Source: Candidatus Aegiribacteria sp.
Lineage (GTDB): Bacteria; Fermentibacterota; Fermentibacteria; Fermentibacterales; JCC-6
Length of the DNA stretch: 64,000 nucleotides
Direction: 5' to 3'
Assembly: GCA_023138735.1 (NCBI GenBank)
Contig: JAGLOY010000046.1
Location: forward strand, 1-64,000
Shown here: positions 15,388 through 24,253 of the stretch, piece after piece
How positions within the stretch are numbered: the stretch's first letter is position 1
How the letters are laid out: each line of letters begins with the position of its first letter
Notes under the pieces: generated by a model
The model's input: only the letters and a program-made list of their open reading frames with translations
Told to the model about the DNA's origin: nothing
Database searches by the model: none
Translations under genes and position numbers: made by a program

Positions 15388-16242
15388 CTAGGAATTCTTT
15401 TCATTCATGAAATTGATGTATTTCCCGTAACGTATTTTCGATATCGATCCCCTTTCAACTGCTGATTTCACTGCGCATCCGGGCTCGGAAAGGTGCAGAC
15501 AGTCTCGAAATCTGCATTCACCCAGATAATTTCTGAATTCAGGGAAACAGAACTGTATATCATTCCTGGGAATATGATCAATTGAGAACATTCTTAAACC
15601 TGGAGTGTCGATAACGGCAGTGTTCTTTTCCAGGGGGATAAGCCTGGCGGCAACCGTCGTATGCTTGCCTTTGCTGGTCTTCGGATTAAGGGAACCTATC
15701 CTTACGTCTAAGGATGGATTGTAGTACTTCACCAGTGAGGTTTTTCCCGCTCCTGACGGTCCTGTCATGACTACTGTCATCCCGCTTATGTGCCGGAGCA
15801 GTTCAGCCGTGCCGCGGCCCGTTATGCAGCTGATAGGGAAGAGAGGATAACCTGTTACCTCCCGGTCGTACGTGGCCTGAATTCTGCTTTTCAGTACTTC
15901 ATCCTGCTGGTCGCAGAGATCCATCTTGTTAAGCACAATAACAGCTGCTAAATCCTTCCAGCTGGCCCCTGCAAGAGCCCTGCATACAAAGCCGTCGCTG
16001 AATTCAGGGTGTTTAATAGAGGTGACAATAAGGACCATGTCCACGTTCGCAGCGATTATCTGGGTTGATTTGCCGGTTGATGCTGTACGCTGAAGGACTC
16101 CTGTTCTTGGAAGGATCTTTTCAACAAGCGGTATATCAGAAGTTGTGACTGCAACAGCATAATCACCTGTGACCGGTTTTGTTTCGTGGTACACACGTCC
16201 GACTACTCTTGCTGCCGTTTCGAGACCACTCTCGTCGATAAT
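15388..16242 (-). CDS. rsgA: Ribosome small subunit-dependent GTPase A (probable ATT start)
   Basis: RsgA assists maturation of the 30S subunit. The circularly permuted GTPase motifs are in the family order: NKMD (G4), GPSGAGKTS (G1), DTPG (G3). A zinc site follows (CRFRDCLHLSEPGC). The N-terminal OB-fold sequence (VTIIDESG, then GRVYHETKPVTGDYA) extends upstream of the first GTG at 16194 in an open frame that contains no ATG, GTG or TTG before the stop at 16326. The best explanation is an ATT start at 16242, preceded by a GGAGGAGAGGGG ribosome site at 16259-16248. If GTG 16194 were used the protein would lose half of the OB fold. It lies downstream of eno and ftsB on the same strand. Confidence 0.9.
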   Translation of the reverse strand: MIDESGLETAARVVGRVYHETKPVTGDYAVAVTTSDIPLVEKILPRTGVLQRTASTGKSTQIIAANVDMVLIVTSIKHPEFSDGFVCRALAGASWKDLAAVIVLNKMDLCDQQDEVLKSRIQATYDREVTGYPLFPISCITGRGTAELLRHISGMTVVMTGPSGAGKTSLVKYYNPSLDVRIGSLNPKTSKGKHTTVAARLIPLEKNTAVIDTPGLRMFSIDHIPRNDIQFCFPEFRNYLGECRFRDCLHLSEPGCAVKSAVERGSISKIRYGKYINFMNEKNS

Positions 16243-16295
16243 AGTGACCCCTCTCCTCCCAACGGAAGAGATTCTGCAGGTGAATTCTCCGGAAC

Positions 16296-16613
16296 TCAGA
16301 AGAATTCTTCCGCTGAATCGGGCTCAGTGAATCTCACAATGTGCTCACCTTCCCTGCCCCAGCCTAGAATTTCCCTTACCATTCGCTCCAGATAGGTAGA
16401 ATCGCTCTGGAGCAACTCGATCTGCAGTTCAAGAGTATCAATCTCTGCATTCAGGCTGTCGATCGATAGTGAGATCCGGTCAACATCCCCCTTGAGTCCG
16501 ACAAGAGCAATGAATCCATGCCGGTTGAAGACGAGAATGGCGGTAACGATAACAAAAACGGAAACAAGTATTACGTAAAACAATCTTCGGTTGCCGTTAT
16601 TCCGCCGTCTCAA
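16296..16613 (-). CDS. ftsB: FtsB/DivIC-type septum formation protein
   Basis: About 105 residues: a short basic N terminus (RRRNNGNRR), one membrane helix (FYVILVSVFVIVTAILVF) and a coiled coil (ISLSIDSLNAEIDTLELQ) followed by a short region with VREILGWGREGE, a pattern of the FtsB/DivIC family (compare AREKYGMVKPGE). The protein links the divisome components FtsQ and FtsL. I chose the TTG at 16613, two bases after the eno stop, because it gives the short cytoplasmic tail normal for FtsB; an ATG at 16673 would overlap eno by 59 nt. The eno-ftsB neighbourhood is common in bacteria, which supports the call. Confidence 0.82.
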   Translation of the reverse strand: MRRRNNGNRRLFYVILVSVFVIVTAILVFNRHGFIALVGLKGDVDRISLSIDSLNAEIDTLELQIELLQSDSTYLERMVREILGWGREGEHIVRFTEPDSAEEFF

Positions 16614-16614
16614 A

Positions 16615-17904
16615 TCAATCCCCGCTGATATTATCGAAAAATTGAGGTCCTCTGAATATGCCCTGAGCTCCAAGCTCTTCCTCTATTCGCAGCAGCTGAT
16701 TGTACTTGGCGACTCTGTCTGTTCTGCAGGCGGACCCGGTTTTCAGAAGGTCAGTGTTCATGGCAACAGAGAAATCACTGATATAAGTATCCTCCGTTTC
16801 ACCGCTTCTGTGGCTAACGACCGCCTTCCAGCCATTCTTATGGGCCAGATTCACAGTGTTCATCGTTTCAGTTACCGTTCCGATCTGGTTCAGTTTTATC
16901 AGGATCGAGTTGGCCGCGGCGGACTCGATAGCCCGTGATAACCTTTCCTCGCTGGTTACAAGAAGATCGTCTCCGATAATGAGTATCCTGTCACCGAGAA
17001 GACGGTTCATCCTCACCCAGCCCTCCCAGTCGTTCTCTGCGAGCCCGTCCTCGATACTTACAATCGGGAAGTCTTCAATGAGCTCGCTCCAGTAGTCCAC
17101 CATTTTAACAGACGTTAGTCCCTCCGGATCGCATCCATGCATGAAATAAAGACCGTTTCTGTAAAACTCACTTGCAGCCGGATCAAGAGCGATAAAGACG
17201 TCATGGCCTGCTGCATAACCCGCGTCCTTGATGCTTTCGACGATCAACTCGAGAGCTGCTTTATTGGAAGGCAGATCAGGAGCCAACCCCCCCTCATCAC
17301 CTACTGAAGTTGAAAGGCCCATAGAGGATGCTCTGCTCCTCAGGGCATGGAATATCTCGGTTCCTGCCTGCAGGGCTCTGCTGAAGCTGTCAAATCCCGC
17401 TGGGACTATCATGAATTCCTGAAGGTCGATAGGATTCGAAGCATGCTGCCCGCCGTTGAGAATATTCATAAAAGGTATAGGAAGGTGCCGAGCGTTCGGG
17501 CCGCCAAGATACCTGTAAAGCGGAAGCCCCAGGTGGCTTGCTGCCGCCCTGGATACGGCCATTGAAACAGCCAGGATAGCGTTAGCTCCCAGATTGCCTT
17601 TATTGGGGGTTCCATCAAGCTGGATCATCAGTTCATCAATCGCCGCCTGGTTTATTGCCGAAAGACCGCATATTTCCGGTGCAATTATCCGTTCAATGTT
17701 TTCAATAGCTCTCAGGACACCTTTTCCACCGTAGGCGTCACCTTTGTCTCTCAACTCAACAGCTTCATGTTCTCCCGTTGAGGCTCCACTGGGAACCGCC
17801 GCTCTTCCCCACCCTCCGTTCAGCAGGAAGACTTCGACCTCAACCGTGGGATTTCCTCTGGAATCGAGGATCTGACGTGCGTGAATATCAATTATATCCG
17901 GCAT
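16615..17904 (-). CDS. eno: Enolase
   Basis: A 429-residue glycolytic enzyme interconverting 2-phosphoglycerate and phosphoenolpyruvate. Landmarks: [16 protein letters not shown] near the N terminus, [64 protein letters not shown] and [11 protein letters not shown]. All catalytic and Mg2+-binding positions appear intact, including the Lys of LIKLNQ and the His of SHRSGETED. The ATG is preceded by AGAAAGGAA. It heads the eno-ftsB-rsgA unit. Confidence 0.98.
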   Translation of the reverse strand: MPDIIDIHARQILDSRGNPTVEVEVFLLNGGWGRAAVPSGASTGEHEAVELRDKGDAYGGKGVLRAIENIERIIAPEICGLSAINQAAIDELMIQLDGTPNKGNLGANAILAVSMAVSRAAASHLGLPLYRYLGGPNARHLPIPFMNILNGGQHASNPIDLQEFMIVPAGFDSFSRALQAGTEIFHALRSRASSMGLSTSVGDEGGLAPDLPSNKAALELIVESIKDAGYAAGHDVFIALDPAASEFYRNGLYFMHGCDPEGLTSVKMVDYWSELIEDFPIVSIEDGLAENDWEGWVRMNRLLGDRILIIGDDLLVTSEERLSRAIESAAANSILIKLNQIGTVTETMNTVNLAHKNGWKAVVSHRSGETEDTYISDFSVAMNTDLLKTGSACRTDRVAKYNQLLRIEEELGAQGIFRGPQFFDNISGD

Positions 17905-17934
17905 CTGCGTTCCTTTCTCATATACAATTTTCTA

Positions 17935-19917
17935 CTAGGAAAACATAACCTGGTTCGATCCCGTAGAGATATAATCGGCAACAACATCTTCAGGTGTAAT
18001 TGATTTTAGAATGAAAAGAAGCGCATCGCTGGCACATGGATCCAATTGAGTTCCGCTGTTTTTCCTGATTTCCTTGATTGCGAAATCAACACCTGGTGAT
18101 TTTCTGTAAACTCTGTCCGAAGTCATGGCATCGAAACAGTCAGCAACAGCGAGCATTCTGGCATGGAAAGGGATATCCTCCCCAGATAGCCCTGTTGGAT
18201 AACCTTTTCCGTCGTATCTCTCATGATGGTATCTTACTGTGTTTATGAAACTTCCGAATGCGGTAACTGGCCTGAGAATATTGTAACCCACCTCCGGGTG
18301 AGTTTTGATGATATGGTACTCCTCTTCCGTCAGGGAACTTTCCTTGTTCAGTATTAGTTCAGGGATGCCTATTTTTCCAATATCATGAAGAAGAGCGGCA
18401 TTGTTCAGCAGGGCTATTTCTCTGGAAGGAAGCCTTAATTGTGCAGCGATACGGGTGACGTATGCAGCTACGTTCCTGGAGTGGTTGTGAGTATATGGAT
18501 CCTTCGCGTCCACTGCGCTGGCAAGAGCAGAGATTGCCTGGATATAGTTCCTCTCGCTTGTTTCAAACAGGTAGGCATTGCTTACTGCCGAGGCAGCGTG
18601 CCTTATGAGTATTGGTATGTAAGACGGAGTTCTGCCGGTTATCTTTCCCTCTGCCCATTTTGCAAGAACTATCATTCCCCTGAAGGAACTGAACTCACCA
18701 AGGTCGAGGATATCCACTACAGGGGAATGCTGCCAGTCGGAGCTTCTTACGCTGGCGAATGAATCCCTGATTCCGCTGTCAAGGAAAAGATCGACATCTG
18801 TTTTGTTCTGTGTTTTCTCTAGAATAGTACGAAATTCTGTATTAAGAACATCATCGGGAAGATCTGATCTTACAAGCATGTAACTGAGAGGTATCATATC
18901 CTTTCCGCTGAGAAAAATTCCGAAAAGGTCAAATTCAATCATGGCTTTCAACCCGCTGCTTATAGAGGAAAGAACCTGGCTAGTATCAAGGGACGAGGTG
19001 AATTCCGCGGCCAGGATATTTACCTGTTCAAGATTTTCGGTCTGCTCTCTGAGATAGGAAGCCATACTGTAATTAGTAAGCTGATTGCCTGCCTGAGCAG
19101 AAAACAGTCCCATGAGCTTAAGATCTCTTGCGGTGAAGGGTGCGGGAATGCGGGATCTTGCAACCATGCATACTCCAAGGTTGCCCTCAGGACTGGGAAT
19201 TGGCGCAGCCATAAGAGAGAACACACCAGTTTTCCCCGAAAGCATCTGTTTTGCGTTCTTATCCGCCAGATAGCCGCCCTTGCTTTCGAGGGTTGCCCTG
19301 CTTGCAGACTCCCAGAGATCTTCGCCTAGATGCTCCTCTTTTCCAGAACCTGTGTTTCTAAAAAGGGAAACATCCCCGGGTTCTCTGGACAGGCATATTC
19401 TTGAAGAGTCTCCTCTGAAAGTGTTCTTCAGGCTGGTGGCCAGGGTGTCCAGATATGTCTGAATGGACTGTTTGGAGACGTCGATATTGACGGTTAGGTC
19501 GTAAAGGTCCTTCAGTTCAGGAGAAGGGAGAACTGAAAGCTGTTTTTCCCGCACTTCAAGGGCTCTGATGACTGTCTGATGGAGTTCCTCAATCTTGAAA
19601 GGTTTTGTAATAAAGTCAAAAGCGCCCCTCCGAATGGCATCCTTTGCTAAATCGATTGAACCATGTCCGGTAACCAGGATCACGAAAGTATCAGGATATT
19701 TGTCTCTAACTTTGGATGCCAGGTCAAGACCGCTGATATCAGGCATCATTATATCGCTTAGTATCAGGCTGAATGAGGTTTTCTTAAGGATTTTCAGGGC
19801 CTTCGCCCCATTCTCGGCCTCCTCGACTATGAAATTCTGAAGTTCGAGGATTTCTCTGCAGAAGGATCTTACCTCCTGATCATCATCCACTACTAGAATC
19901 CTGGGCTTCACAGTCAT
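17935..19917 (-). CDS. Response regulator with GAF domains and HD-GYP output
   Basis: A 660-residue cytoplasmic protein. Residues about 1-125 form a complete receiver (VVDDD, SDIMMPDISG with the phosphoacceptor Asp, VTGHG, KPF). One or two GAF-like regions occupy about 130-460. The C-terminal 180 residues are an HD-GYP phosphodiesterase domain: HNHSRNV, LLHDIGKIGIPE and HHERYDGKGYPTGL are all consensus, so it should hydrolyse cyclic di-GMP. The ATG directly abuts the stop of the upstream NtrC-type gene (TGAATG), so the two regulators are coupled. No histidine kinase is adjacent. The only other c-di-GMP-related gene here is the degenerate GGDEF protein at 40776-42821. Confidence 0.92.
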   Translation of the reverse strand: MTVKPRILVVDDDQEVRSFCREILELQNFIVEEAENGAKALKILKKTSFSLILSDIMMPDISGLDLASKVRDKYPDTFVILVTGHGSIDLAKDAIRRGAFDFITKPFKIEELHQTVIRALEVREKQLSVLPSPELKDLYDLTVNIDVSKQSIQTYLDTLATSLKNTFRGDSSRICLSREPGDVSLFRNTGSGKEEHLGEDLWESASRATLESKGGYLADKNAKQMLSGKTGVFSLMAAPIPSPEGNLGVCMVARSRIPAPFTARDLKLMGLFSAQAGNQLTNYSMASYLREQTENLEQVNILAAEFTSSLDTSQVLSSISSGLKAMIEFDLFGIFLSGKDMIPLSYMLVRSDLPDDVLNTEFRTILEKTQNKTDVDLFLDSGIRDSFASVRSSDWQHSPVVDILDLGEFSSFRGMIVLAKWAEGKITGRTPSYIPILIRHAASAVSNAYLFETSERNYIQAISALASAVDAKDPYTHNHSRNVAAYVTRIAAQLRLPSREIALLNNAALLHDIGKIGIPELILNKESSLTEEEYHIIKTHPEVGYNILRPVTAFGSFINTVRYHHERYDGKGYPTGLSGEDIPFHARMLAVADCFDAMTSDRVYRKSPGVDFAIKEIRKNSGTQLDPCASDALLFILKSITPEDVVADYISTGSNQVMFS

Positions 19918-21291
19918 TCAGTTCCTGCCTGTATCTTTTGCTATTCCAAGGCTATTTATTCGCGCAAGAAGAGTGGTCCGTTTAAGACCAAGCAGTCCGG
20001 CTGCATGAGTTTTATTACCTTTACTCCGCTTCAGTGCACTAATGATATAGTGCTTCTCGATATTATCCAATAGGGAATCCAGCTGGATTCCGCCTCCGGA
20101 GGGATGCATTTCAGGCGGCTTGTCAGCTGAGGACATCATCCTTCCGGGGAGATCCTTTGGCAGTATTTCACTGTTTTCACAAAGAACCCAGGCTCGCTCC
20201 ATAGCATTCTCCAGTTCCCTGACATTCCCCGGCCAGCGATAAGAGAGAAGTATGGAAGCGGAACTGGAACTCAATGTACAGGAATCCCTTTTCTCCGAGC
20301 CCATCTGTTTTGAAAGAAAGTGTTCCGCGAGAGGAAGAATATCCTCCGTTCTATGCCGCAGAGGGGGCACATGAACTTCAATGACATTGAGCCTGTAGTA
20401 AAGGTCTTCTCTGAACTCATTCTTACTCATCGCATCTTCGAGGTTTATATTGGTGGCCGTGATCAACCTGACATCGGTGGTTAGGATTTCAGAACTCCCG
20501 ACTGGCGAAAACTCCCCGTCCTGAAGCACACGCAGGAGCTTGACCTGCATGGCAGGGCTCATGTTTCCCACCTCATCGAGAAAAAGCGTTCCCCCGTCAG
20601 CAACACGAAACCGCCCGTGATTTGTGGAAGTCGCACCTGTAAAAGCCCCCTTGATGTGACCGAACAACTCGCTTTCGAGAAGTCCCTCAGGAAGGGCACC
20701 GGAATTTACCGATATGAAAGGTTGAGTAGATCTTAGTGAATTACTGTGAATTGCCCGTGCTATCAGCTCCTTTCCCGTTCCGCTTTCTCCTGTGACAAGG
20801 ATTGTGCTGTCCGTCTTCGCAATTTTGCTTACCAGTTCCATTACCTGATCCATTATATGGCTTCTGTATACTATTTTCCGGAATCTTCTGCCCCTTATTC
20901 GGGTGAATGATGCGTGAATGGCGCTGTTGACTGCAGAGAGTACTTTACCGGTGGTGAAAGGTTTGGGTATGTAATCCATAGCCCCCAGCCTCAGTGCCGT
21001 TTTTGTACTTTCGATGGTGGCATAACCGGTGATCACTATTACCGGTAGAAAAGGGTACTTCTTCCCAGTTAATTCAAGGATCTCAAGCCCGGATATATCC
21101 GGCAATCTCACATCAGTAATCAGCAGATCATAGCCGTTCGATTTTCTTAGCTTGCGAAGTCCTTCTTTTCCGCATTCGGCTGTGTCGCAGATGTATCCGG
21201 AAAGTTCAAGCGTTTCCTTAAGAAGAGATGTAATATGTTCTTCATCATCGATTACCAGTATTCTATTTTTCTTCGTATTATTGCTATTCAT
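19918..21291 (-). CDS. NtrC-family sigma-54-dependent response regulator
   Basis: A 457-residue activator with three domains: receiver (VIDDEE, TDVRLPDISG, VITGYA, KPF; residues 1-125), AAA+ sigma-54 interaction domain (Walker A GESGTGKE, sigma-54 contact loop GAFTGA, LFLDEVG, RWPGNVRELENA; about 145-370) and a C-terminal Fis-type helix-turn-helix (GNKTHAAGLLGLKRTTL). All key residues are present, so phosphorylation control is expected. It is followed without a gap by the HD-GYP response regulator. The divergent M23 lipoprotein gene begins only 24 nt away, so the promoters of the two genes overlap. No sigma-54 gene is in the window. Confidence 0.95.
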   Translation of the reverse strand: MNSNNTKKNRILVIDDEEHITSLLKETLELSGYICDTAECGKEGLRKLRKSNGYDLLITDVRLPDISGLEILELTGKKYPFLPVIVITGYATIESTKTALRLGAMDYIPKPFTTGKVLSAVNSAIHASFTRIRGRRFRKIVYRSHIMDQVMELVSKIAKTDSTILVTGESGTGKELIARAIHSNSLRSTQPFISVNSGALPEGLLESELFGHIKGAFTGATSTNHGRFRVADGGTLFLDEVGNMSPAMQVKLLRVLQDGEFSPVGSSEILTTDVRLITATNINLEDAMSKNEFREDLYYRLNVIEVHVPPLRHRTEDILPLAEHFLSKQMGSEKRDSCTLSSSSASILLSYRWPGNVRELENAMERAWVLCENSEILPKDLPGRMMSSADKPPEMHPSGGGIQLDSLLDNIEKHYIISALKRSKGNKTHAAGLLGLKRTTLLARINSLGIAKDTGRN

Positions 21292-21315
21292 ATTACTGAA
21301 GTTAACATAATCCTG

Positions 21316-22389
21316 ATGGATGTCAACATTTTGACGAACAAAAATGAATTCACTTCAAGTATCCTGACATTATCGTTGCTGCTTCTCGCTGTTTCCTTCG
21401 TGCTATCCTGCGGAGGAGAACCGGAAGACGGTGAAATTGTCATTCTGGCGGAGGACATAGTTCGGGATGACACAATTCTGATCGCTGATACTCTATCTCT
21501 TGTGGATACCGTGATAATTTCAGAACCCGATACCCTGTTAGTACCTGATTCGACCGTAACTGCTGTGCCGGTCGAGCCCGATTCGATTGTTTGTCCCTGG
21601 GAACGAATCGCTCTGCAGATCAACGGTTCGATATACGCAAGCCTGAGGGATAAGGCTGATGCCCCGGATATCCTGGGAGCGCACATAGTCCGGTGCATGT
21701 GGTGGGATTCCAATCCCTGGAACGGTATGAATGCCGGTGATTCCCTCTATATACTTCTGGGGGAAACCGGAAGGGAGAATCAGGTAATCGCACTGAGGTA
21801 CGTTCCAAGGGAAGGAACTTCGAACACACCCTTTTCGGTTTACAGTTTCAGAATGACCGGAGACAATTATCCTTCCCGCTACTACTCCGATGGTACCGAA
21901 GTAATGAAACTGCTTAATTATATGCCAATAACCACCTTTGAGGAAATGACAGGCCCATACGGTGAACCCAGAGGTGATCACTATCATGCCGGAGTTGATT
22001 ACAAAGCCCCGGAAGGAATCCCCGTCCGAACCTGCAAAGGCGGTCAGGTGACCAGATTGAACTGGAATCGAGACTATAACGGGAACTGTATTGAGATTGG
22101 AATAGGAAGCGGATACAGTGAGATATTCCTCCATCTGCAAGGGGTAGCCGATGGTATCCGCGAGGGATCCATACTGGAAAAAGGTGACATTGTCGGATAT
22201 GTCGGCAGCACCGGTGTAACATCAACCGCGCCGCACATTCATTATCAGATAAACGATGAAAATGGAAATCCGATAGACCCCTACCTGTTCTACAGCTCTC
22301 ACAGACGGCGTCTCTCCCCTTCCGATATGGCCGCATTCAGCACCTTTCGTGACAGATGCAATGTCTGGCTGAAAATGATAGCTGAATAG
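21316..22389 (+). CDS. M23 (LytM) peptidase-domain lipoprotein
   Basis: A 357-residue lipoprotein: N-terminal signal peptide with lipobox VLSC, an acidic linker rich in Asp/Val/Pro (about residues 35-95) and a C-terminal LytM domain. The Zn ligands are visible: HAGVD (HxxxD) and HIHYQ (HxH), with GYVGSTG between. It therefore should cleave peptidoglycan peptides, or serve as an amidase activator if inactive, but nothing is missing. The acidic linker would let the domain reach the wall from the membrane anchor. The ATG at 21316 has no convincing ribosome site; a TTG at 21331 is an alternative. It is divergent from the NtrC-type regulator. Confidence 0.88.
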   Translation: MDVNILTNKNEFTSSILTLSLLLLAVSFVLSCGGEPEDGEIVILAEDIVRDDTILIADTLSLVDTVIISEPDTLLVPDSTVTAVPVEPDSIVCPWERIALQINGSIYASLRDKADAPDILGAHIVRCMWWDSNPWNGMNAGDSLYILLGETGRENQVIALRYVPREGTSNTPFSVYSFRMTGDNYPSRYYSDGTEVMKLLNYMPITTFEEMTGPYGEPRGDHYHAGVDYKAPEGIPVRTCKGGQVTRLNWNRDYNGNCIEIGIGSGYSEIFLHLQGVADGIREGSILEKGDIVGYVGSTGVTSTAPHIHYQINDENGNPIDPYLFYSSHRRRLSPSDMAAFSTFRDRCNVWLKMIAE

Positions 22390-22514
22390 ATCGGAATATG
22401 TAAATCCTGAGGCGTTCGGGAAGCCCTATACTTCCTGCTTTGCGGGTGGATGTATATTATTGCGAATTACTCCAAATGGAAACATAGAATTAAACTATCA
22501 AATTCTGGAGAGAA

Positions 22515-24218
22515 ATGACAGCAATTCTTGGCATAAACTGTTACAAGCACGATGCGGCAGCTGCTCTCCTTCTTGATGGACAGCTTGTGGCAGCGGCAGA
22601 TGAGGAAAGATTCCGAAGGATCAAACACTATCCTGGATATCCTGAGAAGGCTATTGAGTACGTTATTGCAGAAGCATCGATAACGCCTGATCAGATAGAT
22701 CATATAGCTTTCTACATGCTTCCCTCTCTTATAATGCGGGAGAACATCTCCTACAGCAGGCATTACCTTCTCAAGAGAGGGGGGATTCACTTCCTTCTTT
22801 CACAGTTGAACGGTGCGCGGAGGATGCGGGACATAGGCAGAACAGCCCGCTCTCATCTCGGTGCCGGGCTGAATGCTCCCGTCAGTTTCGCACCGCACCA
22901 TATGGCGCATGCCGAAGCAGCTGTTTTCTTCTCTGGATTTGATAGTACCGCCGTTCTGACAATAGATGGTGTAGGGGAGAGGGATACAAGCATTCTGGCC
23001 AGTTACGGAAATAACAGATTCACCATTCACTCCTCTTCAAGGTTTCCAGGCTCCCCTGGAATCTATTACAGTGCCGTCACCAGACACCTTGGATTCATTC
23101 CGGACAACGACGAGTACAAGGTAATGGGGCTTTCCAGCTACGGTGAGCCGGAGTTTCTTGATATTTTCCGGAAAATCATCAGCAGCAACCAGGGCAGAAT
23201 AAGTGTAAATACCCGGATGCTCGATATTCACCGAGGGGTGCACGAATCGAGCTTTTCCCGGTCGGTCTTGAAAGCAATAGGTCCTCCGAGGCGCCCCGGA
23301 TCTGAAATTACCGATCTGCATAAGAACATAGCCTGCTCCGCCCAGAGGGCTCTGGAAGAGACGGTGCTTTCAATGGCCCGTTACCTTTCGGCTATCTCTC
23401 GAATGGACAGACTGGTCATTTCCGGTGGAGTCGGGCTTAACTGCGTTATGAACGGTATGATAGAAAGAGAGGCCGGTTTTCTCGAGGTTTACCCTTTTCC
23501 GGCATCTCATGATGCGGGGACATCCATAGGGGCAGCTCTGCACGTTCATAGAAAGTTCTACCCGGAGATACCGCTTGTACAACCGGAAGGCGTGCTTCTG
23601 GGTCCTTCCTTTACAGAGGATGAGATACTGGACGTTATGAGGATGGCCAGGCTGTCATGGGAAAGACCGGATAACCTTCCGGACAAGGTTGCAGAATTGA
23701 TCGAACAGGGAAAGATAGTGGCGCTGTTTAACGGTAGAATGGAGTTCGGACCGAGGGCTCTCGGGAACAGGTCAATCCTTGCAGACCCCAGAAGGGATGA
23801 CATGAAGGATATCGTAAACAGTGTTGTTAAGCACAGAGAACCCTTCAGACCCTTCTGTCCCAGTTGTCTTGAAGAACACTCCGGAGAGTATTTTGAAAAC
23901 TGCGGCAGGGCTCCTTACATGATTAAAACCTATCCCGTATTCCCTGAAAAGATACGGGAGATCCCGTCCGTTACACATGTTGACGGAACTGCGAGGGTTC
24001 AGACTGTTTCCCGGAAAACAAATCCGTTCTATTATGATGTTATAGAATCGTTCTACAGAAGAACAGGAGTCCCTGTGGTTCTTAATACATCATTCAACAT
24101 CAAGGGTGAACCTATTGTCGCGACGCCGGTTGATGCAGTAAGATGCTTCTATGGAACAGGTATTGATGCTCTGATCATGCCTCCGTTTCTTCTTTTGAAG
24201 AAACCTGCCGAAGAATGA
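22515..24218 (+). CDS. Carbamoyltransferase, NodU/CmcH/TobZ family
   Basis: A 567-residue two-domain enzyme. The N-terminal Kae1-like domain has ILGINCYKHDAAAALL, the metal-binding HHMAHAEAA, and LTIDGVGERDT; the second domain has SGGVGLNCVMNG, MEFGPRALGNRSILADPR and NTSFNIKGEP near the C terminus. These are the carbamoyladenylate-forming and transfer motifs of the O-carbamoyltransferase family that decorates Nod factors, antibiotics and glycans. The acceptor here is unknown; a polysaccharide is possible given the Wza/Wzz genes, although these are 7 kb away. The ATG has CTGGAGAGAA upstream. The sigma-54 activator follows after 35 nt. Confidence 0.93.
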   Translation: MTAILGINCYKHDAAAALLLDGQLVAAADEERFRRIKHYPGYPEKAIEYVIAEASITPDQIDHIAFYMLPSLIMRENISYSRHYLLKRGGIHFLLSQLNGARRMRDIGRTARSHLGAGLNAPVSFAPHHMAHAEAAVFFSGFDSTAVLTIDGVGERDTSILASYGNNRFTIHSSSRFPGSPGIYYSAVTRHLGFIPDNDEYKVMGLSSYGEPEFLDIFRKIISSNQGRISVNTRMLDIHRGVHESSFSRSVLKAIGPPRRPGSEITDLHKNIACSAQRALEETVLSMARYLSAISRMDRLVISGGVGLNCVMNGMIEREAGFLEVYPFPASHDAGTSIGAALHVHRKFYPEIPLVQPEGVLLGPSFTEDEILDVMRMARLSWERPDNLPDKVAELIEQGKIVALFNGRMEFGPRALGNRSILADPRRDDMKDIVNSVVKHREPFRPFCPSCLEEHSGEYFENCGRAPYMIKTYPVFPEKIREIPSVTHVDGTARVQTVSRKTNPFYYDVIESFYRRTGVPVVLNTSFNIKGEPIVATPVDAVRCFYGTGIDALIMPPFLLLKKPAEE

Positions 24219-24253
24219 CGTCCTGATCTCTACATGATGGAAAGGGAATAATA

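Noticed and set aside
21538-22140. 200-codon minus-strand open frame
   Set aside because: It lies antisense to the M23 lipoprotein, whose catalytic motifs and signal peptide are clear.
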